Positions 48,215 to 56,693 of a DNA stretch of 64,000 bases are shown here, in pieces. Position numbers and translations under genes: made by a program. Within the stretch, counting starts at the first letter, position 1. Each line of letters begins with the position of its first letter. The notes below the pieces were generated by a model. It was not told where the DNA came from, searched no databases, and worked only from the letters and a program-made list of their open reading frames with translations. The stretch comes from Rouxiella badensis (GTDB lineage: Bacteria > Pseudomonadota > Gammaproteobacteria > Enterobacterales > Enterobacteriaceae): NCBI GenBank assembly GCA_026967495.1, contig CP114060.1, positions 4,526,001 through 4,590,000 of the forward strand, given 5' to 3'.

Positions 48215-48984
48215 CCGCGCGGCGTAAATCCATACTGTTTGAATACCGCGCTGGCGGCAGGCGTTTTCAGGTAGTCATAGAAGGCGGTGAGCGCCGCACT
48301 CTCGTGGCCTTTTACCACCGCCATCGGATATTCGACCGGCTTGTGGCTGGACTCAGGGAACACGCCGACAACTTTTACCTTGCTGCTGGCGACGGCGTCA
48401 GAGCCGTAGACAATGCCCAAAGGGGCCTCCTGACGCTCCACCAGCGCCAACGCGCCGCGTACGTCACTGGCCGGAGCGAGTGTTGGTTCGACGGCGCTCC
48501 AGGCACCCAAGTTTTGCAACGCCTCTTTAGCGTAAATTCCCGCGGGCACGTGTGCAGGGTCACCGACGGCCAAACGACCGCCGTTGAGCAATGAAAGCCA
48601 CGGCGTCTGCTTGTTGATATCAATTTTTTGCTGTTTACCGTCAGCGGCGGCGACCAACACCAGGTCGTTGCCGAGCAAGGTGTAGCGGGTGTTATTTACC
48701 ATCAGCTGTTTGCCGATAGCGTAATCCATCCACTGCTGGTCAGCGGAAATAAACAGGTCAGCGGGAGCGCCCTGCTCTATCTGTTTGGCTAGCGTCGACG
48801 ATGAGGCAAAGGAAGAAACAATCTGAACCTCCTTGCCCTGCTGATACTGCTCGGCAATTTTTTGCAGCGCGTTCGTTAGCGAAGCGGCAGCAAACACGGT
48901 GATTTTCTCCGCCGCCTGCGCCTGAGTGAATACACCGGCAACCAGCACGGCTGCCACCCAACCTTTACCCAGAGTAATACGCAT
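48211..48984 (-). CDS. modA: Molybdate-binding periplasmic protein ModA
   Basis: The 257-residue protein begins MRITLGKGWVAAVLVAGVFT with a signal peptide cut after AQA. It then has the oxyanion-binding pattern of ModA: KITVFAAASLTNALQKIAEQ, VSSFASSSTLAKQIEQGAPADLFISADQQWMDYA, NDLVLVAA, AVGDPAHVPAGIYAKEAL and LGIVYGSDA. I chose the ATG at 48984 over one 48 bases upstream because it gives a normal signal peptide. It is the first gene of modABC, behind a ModE box, with modB overlapping by four bases. Confidence 0.95.
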   Translation of the reverse strand: MRITLGKGWVAAVLVAGVFTQAQAAEKITVFAAASLTNALQKIAEQYQQGKEVQIVSSFASSSTLAKQIEQGAPADLFISADQQWMDYAIGKQLMVNNTRYTLLGNDLVLVAAADGKQQKIDINKQTPWLSLLNGGRLAVGDPAHVPAGIYAKEALQNLGAWSAVEPTLAPASDVRGALALVERQEAPLGIVYGSDAVASSKVKVVGVFPESSHKPVEYPMAVVKGHESAALTAFYDYLKTPAASAVFKQYGFTPRG

Positions 48985-49015
48985 CGAGTCTTTCCTTATT
49001 GTTTTATTGGATAAC

Positions 49016-49039
49016 CGCTGTATAGGGTTCAATATAACG
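49016..49039. promoter_or_regulatory. ModE operator upstream of modABC
   Basis: CCGCTGTATAGGGTTCAATATAACG fits the E. coli ModE site (CGxTATAT-N7-ATATAACG type) and lies about 32-55 bases before modA. Molybdate-loaded ModE, encoded nearby at 49524, would repress the transporter here. Confidence 0.85.
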
Positions 49040-49082
49040 TGGAAATACGCAGTAACATAAATCTTCAGACCTAAATTGATGC

Positions 49083-49113
49083 AAAAAAAGCCCGGCGCGA
49101 AGGCCAGGCATTT
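49083..49113 (-). terminator. Terminator downstream of acrZ
   Basis: On the minus strand GCCTGGC and GCCGGGC pair around a short loop and a run of seven T follows. It lies between acrZ and the modA promoter, so acrZ has a transcript separate from modABC. Confidence 0.82.
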
Positions 49114-49143
49114 TGATCAGTGAAAGTTAAGCGAGCTAAGGGG

Positions 49144-49299
49144 CTACGCTTTTGGTTCGCTGCGCGACTCTTTCGGATGACCAATTTTAGAAATAAGATT
49201 GAACAGCTCACCCATGCCGTAAATCAGCCCAAGTACGATGGCGATAAAAATAGGCACCATGATCGCCGCGAAAAGCAAACTTTCAAGTAATTCCAACAT
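49144..49299 (-). CDS. acrZ: Multidrug efflux pump accessory protein AcrZ
   Basis: This 51-residue single-helix inner-membrane protein begins MLELLESLLFAAIMVPIFIA and continues with IVLGLIYGMGELFNLIS and a polar tail, as in E. coli AcrZ ([20 protein letters not shown]). It binds AcrB and alters the drug range of the AcrAB-TolC pump. It lies between modE and modA on the modA strand, the same position as in E. coli, and an AGGGAGAGG ribosome site precedes the ATG. Confidence 0.93.
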   Translation of the reverse strand: MLELLESLLFAAIMVPIFIAIVLGLIYGMGELFNLISKIGHPKESRSEPKA

Positions 49300-49523
49300 G
49301 CTGGCCTCTCCCTGCTGTTTATCACGCCGTAAGGCGAATGCAAAAAACTGTTACTAATCTTAACAGTGAAATGGGGTAATTACTTTAGCTTTTCACCGCC
49401 TCCTTTTCGAATCCTGCTCTTAACACAGTTTGAGAAATCACTTCGATGGGCGACAATAGCGCCTATTGTCAGGTCATGCCTCGTACCATGACTTTTGCTC
49501 ACGCCAAGGTTGGACTCCTATTT

Positions 49524-50306
49524 ATGCAAGCTGAAATCCTGTTAACCCTGAAACTGCAACAGCGCATTTTTGCCGATCCGCGTCGTATCGAATTATTGAA
49601 GCAGGTTAAGGTGACCGGCTCGATAAGTCAGGGCGCCAAACTGGCCGGGGTCAGCTACAAAAGTGCCTGGGATGCGATTAATGAGATGAATCAGCTGGCG
49701 GATGAGACGCTGGTTGAACGCAATACCGGCGGCAAAGGCGGCGGCGGCGCGCAGTTGACCCGCTACGGCGAGAGGTTGATTCAGCTCTATGACCTGCTGG
49801 CACAAATCCAGCAAAAGGCTTTTGACGTGCTTAAAGATGATGGCCTGCCGCTCGACAGTTTGCTGGCGGCCATCTCGCGTTTCTCACTGCAAACCAGCGC
49901 ACGCAACCAACTTTTTGGCACCGTTATCGAACGCGATAACGAAGAGGTTCAGCAGCATATCAACGTATTGCTTGCCGATGGAAAGACGCGGATTCGTGCC
50001 GCCCTCACCCAGCAAAGCGCCGATCGCCTGAGTCTGGTGCCGGGCAAAGAGATCCTCGCGTTAATCAAGGCACCCTGGATAACGCTGAGCTATCAGTCGA
50101 CGAATACCGATAACGCACTTGCCGGGAAAGTACAGAGTATTCAACAAGGTCATGACAACAGCGAGGTTTTGATTGCGTTACAGGCCGGTGAGATTTTATG
50201 CGCCACTGTAGCCAGTGCACAGATTGCCGAACTGAAGCTCAAAGAAGGTGCTGAGGTGTTTGCGCAGTTCGACGCGGACAAGGTGATCGTCGCCACACTT
50301 TGCTAA
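49524..50306 (+). CDS. modE: Molybdate-responsive regulator ModE
   Basis: The 260-residue protein begins MQAEILLTLKLQQRIFADPR and has a winged helix with GSISQGAKLAGVSYKSAWDAINEMNQL, VERNTGGKGGGGAQLTRYGERLIQLY, then two molybdate-binding (MOP) domains with SARNQLFGTV, IKAPWITLSY and a VIVATLC end. I chose the ATG at 49524 over an in-frame one 78 bases upstream because it matches the family start. It represses modABC and activates moaA and molybdoenzyme genes when molybdate is bound. Confidence 0.95.
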   Translation: MQAEILLTLKLQQRIFADPRRIELLKQVKVTGSISQGAKLAGVSYKSAWDAINEMNQLADETLVERNTGGKGGGGAQLTRYGERLIQLYDLLAQIQQKAFDVLKDDGLPLDSLLAAISRFSLQTSARNQLFGTVIERDNEEVQQHINVLLADGKTRIRAALTQQSADRLSLVPGKEILALIKAPWITLSYQSTNTDNALAGKVQSIQQGHDNSEVLIALQAGEILCATVASAQIAELKLKEGAEVFAQFDADKVIVATLC

Positions 50307-50477
50307 TAATTTATAATATTCAGGATCTTGCATTTTCAGCGCTGACAGTTTGCAGAATTGTCAATTGACTTGGGCCGGTGATGCGCTTATCCCTGAAATT
50401 CTTAAAGGTCTCTTTAGATAAGAATTTCCGGGCAGGTCACCACGCGCCGCCCCAAGTGATAAGCAGGCAGGAGCAAG

Positions 50478-51965
50478 ATGTCATCATTAAATATTTCACA
50501 GGCCATTTTCCGTCTTGGCGATAAGCGCACTCTGGCACTTTCCGAGTTGACGCTGCGCCAGGGGGAGTCCTGGGCGTTTGTTGGCTCCAACGGCAGCGGA
50601 AAGTCTGCGCTGGCGCGAGCAATTGCCGGTGATTTAGTGCTGCTGGAAGGCACACGCCATAGCGAGTTTTCTAACGGGGTTCGCCTGTCGTTCGAACAGC
50701 TGCAAAAACTGGTTGCCGACGAGTGGCAGCGCAACAATACGGATATGCTCAGCGCCGACGAAGACGATACCGGTCGTACCACCGCTGAAATCATTCAGGA
50801 GCAGGTGCATGATGCGGCGCGCTGCGAGGCTTTGGCTACGCAATTCGGTATCGCTCATCTGCTGACGCGACGCTTCAAATATCTCTCAACCGGCGAAACC
50901 CGCAAGACGCTGCTTTGTCAGGTGCTAATGCAACAGCCGGACCTGCTGGTGTTAGATGAACCTTTCGACGGGCTGGACGTGAAAGCGCGTGAACAGCTGG
51001 CGGACACCTTGGCCGAGTTGGCGGGCAAAGGTCAGACGATGGTGCTGGTATTAAACCGTTTCGACGATATTCCTGCCTTTGTTCAGCACGTTGGCGTACT
51101 GGCTGACTGCACACTGGCCTCGGTTGGCCCCCGCGAGCAGGTGCTTTCTGACGCCCTGGTCGCACAGCTGGCACACAGCGAAACGCTGAGCGGCCTTCAG
51201 CTTCCCGAAAGTGAAGATCCGACGCAAAACGTCTCGCCTCCACGCGACCAGCCGCTGATTGTGCTGCGCAACGGCGTGGTGCAATACAATGATAAGCCTA
51301 TTTTGCACGGTCTGACGTGGCAGGTTGACCCCGGCCAGCACTGGCAGATTGTCGGGCAAAACGGCGCAGGCAAATCGACGTTGTTGAGTCTGATAACCGG
51401 CGATCACGCGCAGGGCTACAGCAACGATTTAACGCTGTTTGGCCGCCGTCGCGGCAGCGGCGAGACCATCTGGGACATCAAGCGGCACATCGGTTACGTC
51501 AGCAGCAGCCTGCATCTCGACTACCGCGTAAGCTCGAACGTGCGCAACGTTATTTTGTCGGGATTCTTTGATTCAATTGGTATTTATCAGGCGGTGTCGG
51601 ACAGACAGCAGCAGTTGACGACGCAATGGCTTGAACTGCTCGGCCTCGGCGGACGCACGGCTGACACGCCGTTCCACAGCTTGTCCTGGGGCCAACAGCG
51701 TTTGGCGCTGATCGCTCGTGCGCTGGTGAAGCATCCTGCGCTGCTGATTCTCGACGAGCCTTTACAGGGTCTCGACCCCATCAACCGCCAGCTGGTGCGT
51801 CGCTTCATCGACGTCCTGATCGGTGAAGGGAAAACTCAGCTGCTGTTCGTCTCGCACCACGCCGAGGACGCCCCGCAGTGCATCACTCACCGACTGAGTT
51901 TTGTGCCTGAGGGAGAGATTTATGGCTATCAGATTGACACACTGCCGGCGGCACGCTCGGTATAA
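50478..51965 (+). CDS. modF: ModF (PhrA-like) double ABC ATP-binding protein
   Basis: The 495-residue protein has two ABC ATPase domains in tandem: WAFVGSNGSGKSALARAIAG and LLVLDEPFDGLDVKAREQLA in the first, and WQIVGQNGAGKSTLLSLITGDHAQGY, SLSWGQQRLALIARALVKHP and LLILDEPLQGLDPINRQL in the second. The architecture is that of ModF, formerly called a photorepair protein, which follows modE in E. coli. Its function is not established, though a role in molybdenum use is assumed. A 170-bp gap separates it from modE. Confidence 0.93.
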   Translation: MSSLNISQAIFRLGDKRTLALSELTLRQGESWAFVGSNGSGKSALARAIAGDLVLLEGTRHSEFSNGVRLSFEQLQKLVADEWQRNNTDMLSADEDDTGRTTAEIIQEQVHDAARCEALATQFGIAHLLTRRFKYLSTGETRKTLLCQVLMQQPDLLVLDEPFDGLDVKAREQLADTLAELAGKGQTMVLVLNRFDDIPAFVQHVGVLADCTLASVGPREQVLSDALVAQLAHSETLSGLQLPESEDPTQNVSPPRDQPLIVLRNGVVQYNDKPILHGLTWQVDPGQHWQIVGQNGAGKSTLLSLITGDHAQGYSNDLTLFGRRRGSGETIWDIKRHIGYVSSSLHLDYRVSSNVRNVILSGFFDSIGIYQAVSDRQQQLTTQWLELLGLGGRTADTPFHSLSWGQQRLALIARALVKHPALLILDEPLQGLDPINRQLVRRFIDVLIGEGKTQLLFVSHHAEDAPQCITHRLSFVPEGEIYGYQIDTLPAARSV

Positions 51966-51984
51966 CTGAAACTCTCTATTCTCG

Positions 51985-52006
51985 TCGATGGGCGGCCGCC
52001 CATCGA
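51985..52006. terminator. Perfect palindrome after modF
   Basis: TCGATGGGCGG and CCGCCCATCGA form a perfect 22-bp palindrome 20 bases after the modF stop. A CCTTGCTTT tail follows, so it is a possible terminator. Confidence 0.65.
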
Positions 52007-52108
52007 CCTTGCTTTAGCAGCCCAGACGCAACCTAAAGCTTCCTTAACTCCTCTTAATCTTTTTCCTAAAATTAACCTTGCATGACAATATCCATTTAAA
52101 AAAACTTG

Positions 52109-52124
52109 ATGTAACCGATTACAC
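52109..52124. promoter_or_regulatory. GalR/GalS operator, upstream copy (OE-like)
   Basis: ATGTAACCGATTACAC is nearly the perfect GTGxAAxC-GxTTxCAC dyad of GalR sites and is like E. coli OE. It overlaps a promoter with TATTAT at 52131. Confidence 0.82.
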
Positions 52125-52208
52125 TTCAGGTATTATAAGGATTGTGTTGGCAAAAATACGCCGCTTTACCCCGTTGGTGCGAGGTTTACGGGGGTGATAA
52201 ACTAAGGG

Positions 52209-52224
52209 GTGTAAGCGATTTCAT
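52209..52224. promoter_or_regulatory. GalR/GalS operator, downstream copy (OI-like)
   Basis: GTGTAAGCGATTTCAT is a second GalR-type dyad exactly 100 bases downstream of the first, 76 bases before galE. Two sites at this distance fit repression by a DNA loop, as in the E. coli gal operon, where the spacing is about 113 bases. Confidence 0.8.
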
Positions 52225-52299
52225 TTTATAAGATGGATCACCTTTTTACGCGCCACAGCATGATATTGTTGTCAACATCAATACCTTCAAGGAGTCGAT

Positions 52300-53316
52300 A
52301 TGTACGTTCTAGTTACCGGTGGTAGCGGTTACATTGGTAGTCACACTTGCGTTCAATTAATCAAAGCGGGCTATGAGCCAATCATTCTGGACAATCTTTG
52401 CAACAGCAAAGCCAGCGTTTTGGAACGCATTACTACTCTGACAGGTAAAACCCCTATCCTCTATCAGGGCGACATCCGCGATCGCGCCCTGCTGGACAAA
52501 ATCTTCAAAGAACACCCAATCCATTCGGTCATTCACTTCGCTGGCCTGAAGGCCGTTGGCGAGTCGGTGAACAAGCCGATGGAATACTACGATAACAACG
52601 TTTACGGCTCGCTGGTGCTGGTTGAAGCGATGCGCGCCGCTGGCGTCACCAACCTTATCTTCAGCTCCTCCGCCACCGTGTATGGCGATCAGCCTAAGAC
52701 CCCTTACGTTGAAGATTTCCCAACCGGAACACCGTCGAGCCCTTACGGGCGCAGCAAACTGATGGTTGAGCAGGTTCTGCAGGACCTTCAGCGCGCGGAG
52801 CCAAACTGGAGCATCTCGTTATTGCGCTACTTCAACCCGGTCGGCGCGCACCCGTCTGGCCTAATGGGCGAAGACCCGCAGGGCATTCCAAACAACCTGA
52901 TGCCGTTTATCGCGCAGGTTGCCGTAGGCCGTCGCGACTCGCTGTCAGTGTTCGGTAACGACTACGACACGCCAGACGGTACCTGTCTGCGTGACTACAT
53001 TCACGTGGTTGACCTGGCCGACGGCCACCTCGCCGCGATGAAAACGCTGCATAACAAGCCAGGCGTCCATATCTATAACCTCGGCGCTGGCGTCGGCAAG
53101 AGCGTGCTGGAAGTGATCAACGCCTTCAGCGATGCCTGCGGCAAGCCGGTTAACTATCACTTTGCACCACGCCGCGCTGGCGATCTGCCTGCTTACTGGG
53201 CCGAGCCGAGCAAAGCTGCCAAAGAACTGAATTGGCGCGTCAGCCGTACTCTGGAAGATATGGCTGCTGATACCTGGCTGTGGCAATCAAACAACCCACA
53301 GGGCTATCCAGACTAA
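52300..53316 (+). CDS. galE: UDP-glucose 4-epimerase GalE
   Basis: This NAD-dependent enzyme interconverts UDP-galactose and UDP-glucose. The 338 residues include the Rossmann motif MYVLVTGGSGYIGSHTCVQL, VIHFAGLKAVGES, the catalytic SSSATVYGD and YGRSKLMVE (Ser...Tyr-x3-Lys), and YFNPVGAHPSGLMGEDP. AAGGAG precedes the ATG. It is the first gene of galETKM, under two GalR operators. Confidence 0.97.
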   Translation: MYVLVTGGSGYIGSHTCVQLIKAGYEPIILDNLCNSKASVLERITTLTGKTPILYQGDIRDRALLDKIFKEHPIHSVIHFAGLKAVGESVNKPMEYYDNNVYGSLVLVEAMRAAGVTNLIFSSSATVYGDQPKTPYVEDFPTGTPSSPYGRSKLMVEQVLQDLQRAEPNWSISLLRYFNPVGAHPSGLMGEDPQGIPNNLMPFIAQVAVGRRDSLSVFGNDYDTPDGTCLRDYIHVVDLADGHLAAMKTLHNKPGVHIYNLGAGVGKSVLEVINAFSDACGKPVNYHFAPRRAGDLPAYWAEPSKAAKELNWRVSRTLEDMAADTWLWQSNNPQGYPD

Positions 53317-53325
53317 GGAAATGTA

Positions 53326-54375
53326 ATGTCCAGTTTTGACCCAAAAGAGCATCCGCACCGCCGCTATAATCCGCTGAGCGATCAGTGGATTTTGGTGAGT
53401 CCGCATCGGGCCAAGCGCCCATGGCAAGGTCAGCAGGAGACGCCGTCGCAGGAAACGCTGCCGGCACACGATCCTGACTGCTTCCTGTGCCCGGGCAATA
53501 CCCGCGTGACCGGTGACGTGAATCCTGACTACCAAGGCACGCACGTTTTCACTAACGATTTTGCGGCGTTGATGCCGGATACGCCTTTCGCACCAGAAAG
53601 TGACGATCCGCTGATGCGTTGTCAGAGCGCGCGCGGCACCAGTCGGGTTATCTGCTTCTCGCCAGACCACAGCAAAACGCTGCCTCAGCTGTCGCTCGAG
53701 GCGCTGGAGAAAGTGGTTACCACCTGGCAGGAACAGAGTGCTGATTTGGGCAAAACTTATCCCTGGGTTCAGGTATTTGAAAACAAGGGGGCGGCGATGG
53801 GATGTTCCAACCCGCACCCGCACGGTCAAATCTGGGCCAACAGCTTTTTGCCGAACGAAGCCGAGCGTGAAGACCACCTGCAGCGTCAGTATATGGCGCA
53901 GCACGGCTCTTCCATGCTGCTTGACTACGTACAGCGTGAGCTGGCCGACGGCAGCCGCACGGTAGTCGAAACCGAACACTGGCTGGCGGTTGTCCCTTAT
54001 TGGGCCGCCTGGCCTTTCGAAACCCTGCTGCTGCCGAAGGCGAAAGTGCTGCGCCTTACCGAACTCGATGAGGCACAGCGTACCTGTCTGGCGCTGACGC
54101 TCAAAAAGCTGACCAGCCGCTATGACAACCTGTTCCAGTGCTCTTTCCCGTACTCAATGGGCTGGCACGGCGCACCTTTCCGCGAAGGCAACGACGCGCA
54201 CTGGCAGCTGCATGCACACTTTTATCCGCCGTTACTGCGCTCAGCGACGGTAAGAAAATTCATGGTTGGCTATGAAATGCTGGCCGAAACACAACGTGAC
54301 CTGACCGCCGAGCAGGCCGCAGAGCGCCTACGGGCAGTGAGTGACGTTCATTATCGTGAGGCCGGAGTAAAATGA
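53326..54375 (+). CDS. galT: Galactose-1-phosphate uridylyltransferase GalT
   Basis: GalT exchanges UMP between UDP-glucose and galactose 1-phosphate. The 349 residues begin FDPKEHPHRRYNPLSDQWIL. They contain the zinc site around DCFLCPGN, the active-site motif GCSNPHPHGQIWA with the nucleophilic His, and the C-terminal HAHFYPPLLRSATVRKFMVGYE. It starts nine bases after galE, and its stop overlaps the galK start by four bases. Confidence 0.97.
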   Translation: MSSFDPKEHPHRRYNPLSDQWILVSPHRAKRPWQGQQETPSQETLPAHDPDCFLCPGNTRVTGDVNPDYQGTHVFTNDFAALMPDTPFAPESDDPLMRCQSARGTSRVICFSPDHSKTLPQLSLEALEKVVTTWQEQSADLGKTYPWVQVFENKGAAMGCSNPHPHGQIWANSFLPNEAEREDHLQRQYMAQHGSSMLLDYVQRELADGSRTVVETEHWLAVVPYWAAWPFETLLLPKAKVLRLTELDEAQRTCLALTLKKLTSRYDNLFQCSFPYSMGWHGAPFREGNDAHWQLHAHFYPPLLRSATVRKFMVGYEMLAETQRDLTAEQAAERLRAVSDVHYREAGVK

Positions 54376-55522
54376 TGGAATTGAAAAACAAGACCTTGAA
54401 GATTTTTGAAGAAACATTTGGCTATCCGGCCACTATCACCATTAAAGCTCCGGGCCGTGTGAACCTGATTGGCGAACACACCGACTATAACGACGGTTTC
54501 GTTTTACCCTGCGCTATCGATTACGAAACCGTGATCGCCTGCGGCCAACGCAATGACCGCATCATCCGCGTGATTGCCGCCGATTACGACAACCAGCAGG
54601 ACGAATTCTCGCTCGACGAAGCGATTGTCAGCACCGACGCGCTGCCTTGGGCCAACTACGTTCGCGGCGTGGTGAAACACCTGCTGCTGCGCAACAGCGA
54701 CTTCTCTGGCGCGGATATGGTGATTAGCGGCAATGTGCCTCAGGGTGCAGGCCTCAGCTCTTCAGCCTCGCTAGAAGTGGCCGTCGGCCAGGCGCTAAAA
54801 AGCCTGTATGACCTGCCCGTCGACGGCGTGCAGTTAGCGCTCAACGGTCAGGAAGCGGAAAACCAGTTCGTGGGCTGCAACTGCGGCATCATGGACCAGC
54901 TGATTTCCGCACTGGGCAAGGAAGATCACGCCCTGCTGATCGACTGCCGTTCGCTGGAAACCAAAGCCGTTTCGATGCCGAAAGACGCGTCCGTAGTGAT
55001 TATTAACTCTAACGTTAAACGCGGTCTGGTCGACAGCGAATACAACACGCGTCGCAAACAGTGTGAGGAAGCTGCGCGCTTCTTCGGCGTGAAGGCGCTG
55101 CGTGATGTCAACCTCGCAGAGTTCGCTGAAAAGGAACAAGGTCTGGATCCGATGACCGCTCGCCGTGCGCGCCACGTCATTACTGAAAACGACCGTACCG
55201 AGGCCGCGGCTATCGCGTTGAGCCACGGCGACCTGAAAAAATGGGCCTGCTGATGGCCGAGTCTCATGCCTCAATGCGCGACGATTTCGAAATTACCGTT
55301 CCGCCTATCGACACGCTGGTCGAGATTGTTAAATCGGTGATCGGCGATCGTGGCGGCGTGCGTATGACCGGCGGCGGTTTCGGCGGCTGCATCGTCGCCC
55401 TGATACCAAGCGAGCTGGTCGAAAAGGTGCGTAAAACCGTGGAACACGAATATCACGCCAAAACCGGGATTAAAGAGACGTTCTACGTCTGCCATGCCTC
55501 GGAAGGAGCCAGCGTATGTTAA
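54372..55522 (+). pseudogene. galK: Galactokinase GalK, frameshifted
   Basis: GalK phosphorylates galactose at C1. It has the GHMP kinase motifs KAPGRVNLIGEHTDYNDGFV, the ATP loop PQGAGLSSSASLEVAVGQAL, and the third motif RMTGGGFGGCIVALIP. The frame stops after HGDLKKWAC. The expected KKMGLLMAESHASMRDDFE continues in the next frame, because the A-run at about 55226-55231 has six A and needs seven. Correction gives 383 residues (382 in E. coli), so this is most likely a homopolymer error. It is translationally coupled to galT. Confidence 0.93.
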
Positions 55523-56563
55523 CGCCAGTCAGCACCCAGCGAAGTACCAGACGGCTCGCCTTTTCAGTTGGTTACGCTTAAAAACCCTGCGGGGACAACG
55601 GCTACCTTTATGGATTGGGGTGCGACCTGGTTGTCTTTCGTCCTGCCTTTGGCGGATGGCGAACGCCGCGAGCTGCTGCTGGGCTGCCAAAGCCCGGAAG
55701 AGTATGTCAACCAGAGCGCCTATCTAGGCGCAACGGTCGGCCGTTATGCCAACCGTATCGCGCGTTCGCAATTCCAAATTGACTGTAAACCCCATCTGCT
55801 GGTCGCCAATCAGGGCGTCCACCAGCTGCACGGTGGACCGGAAGGGTTCAACGCTCGTCGTTGGAAAATCCTTAACTACACTGAGCAGAAAGTCAGTTTC
55901 CAGCTGGTGTCGCCGGACGGCGATCAGGGGTATCCGGGGGAATTGACGGCGGAGGTCCACTACGTGCTGACCGACGATAACCGTCTTGAAATCAGCTATA
56001 AGGCACAGGTTGATAAGCTGTGTCCGGTCAATCTGACCAATCACGCCTATTTCAATCTCGACGGCGAGGGGCATGACGTCCGCAAACACAGACTTCAGCT
56101 GTTTGCCGAACGTTTCCTGCCTATCGACAGCGACGGTATTCCCTGTGCAGATCTCACCTCGGTGCAGCAGACCGGCATGGATTTCCGCACGCCGAAAACG
56201 CTCGCGCAGGACTTCCTCAAGGATCGCGACCAGCAGCGCGTTAAGGGCTATGACCACGCGTACCTACTGTATGCCACCTGTAATGCGAGCGACAATCCGG
56301 CGGCTAATCTGTGGTCTTCCGATGACAAGGTCAAGATGACGGTCTTTACTTCGGCCCCAGCCCTGCAGCTCTACACCGGTAACTTCCTCAACGGTACGCC
56401 AAACCGCACGGGTGGGCAGTACGCCAACTACAGCGGCGTGGCGCTCGAGAGCGAGTTCCTGCCGGACAGTCCCAATCACTCGACCTGGCCGCAGCCAAGT
56501 TGCTGGATAAAACCGGGTCAGACCTACCGTTCGGCCACGGTTTACCAGTTCTTTGCACTTTAA
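55516..56563 (+). pseudogene. galM: Aldose 1-epimerase GalM, frameshifted near the start
   Basis: GalM interconverts alpha- and beta-galactose. Its ATG at 55516 overlaps the galK stop. The first frame (MLTPVSTQ) stops soon. From about 55540 the family sequence continues in another frame: FQLVTLKNPAGTTATFMDWG, GATVGRYANRIARSQF, QGVHQLHGGPEGFNARRW with a catalytic His, NLTNHAYFNLDGEG with the second His, and LALESEFLPDSPNH-like text with the catalytic Glu. Removing one C in the ACCC run gives 348 residues, as in E. coli (346). It ends galETKM and is followed by a terminator. Confidence 0.92.
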
Positions 56564-56581
56564 CTCTAACGCTGCTGCATA

Positions 56582-56618
56582 AAAAAGGGCCATCGGCATA
56601 ATGCGGATGGCCCTTTTA
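56582..56618. terminator. Terminator after galM
   Basis: AAGGGCCATC and GATGGCCCTT form a 10-bp stem with an A-run before and TTTTA after, just downstream of galM. Confidence 0.9.
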
Positions 56619-56643
56619 CATTGCGGACTTCGAAATTAAAAAT

Positions 56644-56668
56644 AAGCCGGGGATTATCCCGGCTTTTA
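56644..56668. terminator. Second hairpin between galM and the TonB receptor
   Basis: AAGCCGGG and CCCGGCTT pair around GATTAT, with TT on the right. It lies just after the stop of the minus-strand receptor and can end either strand. Confidence 0.8.
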
Positions 56669-56693
56669 CTATTACCCTAACCTATTCAGACCC

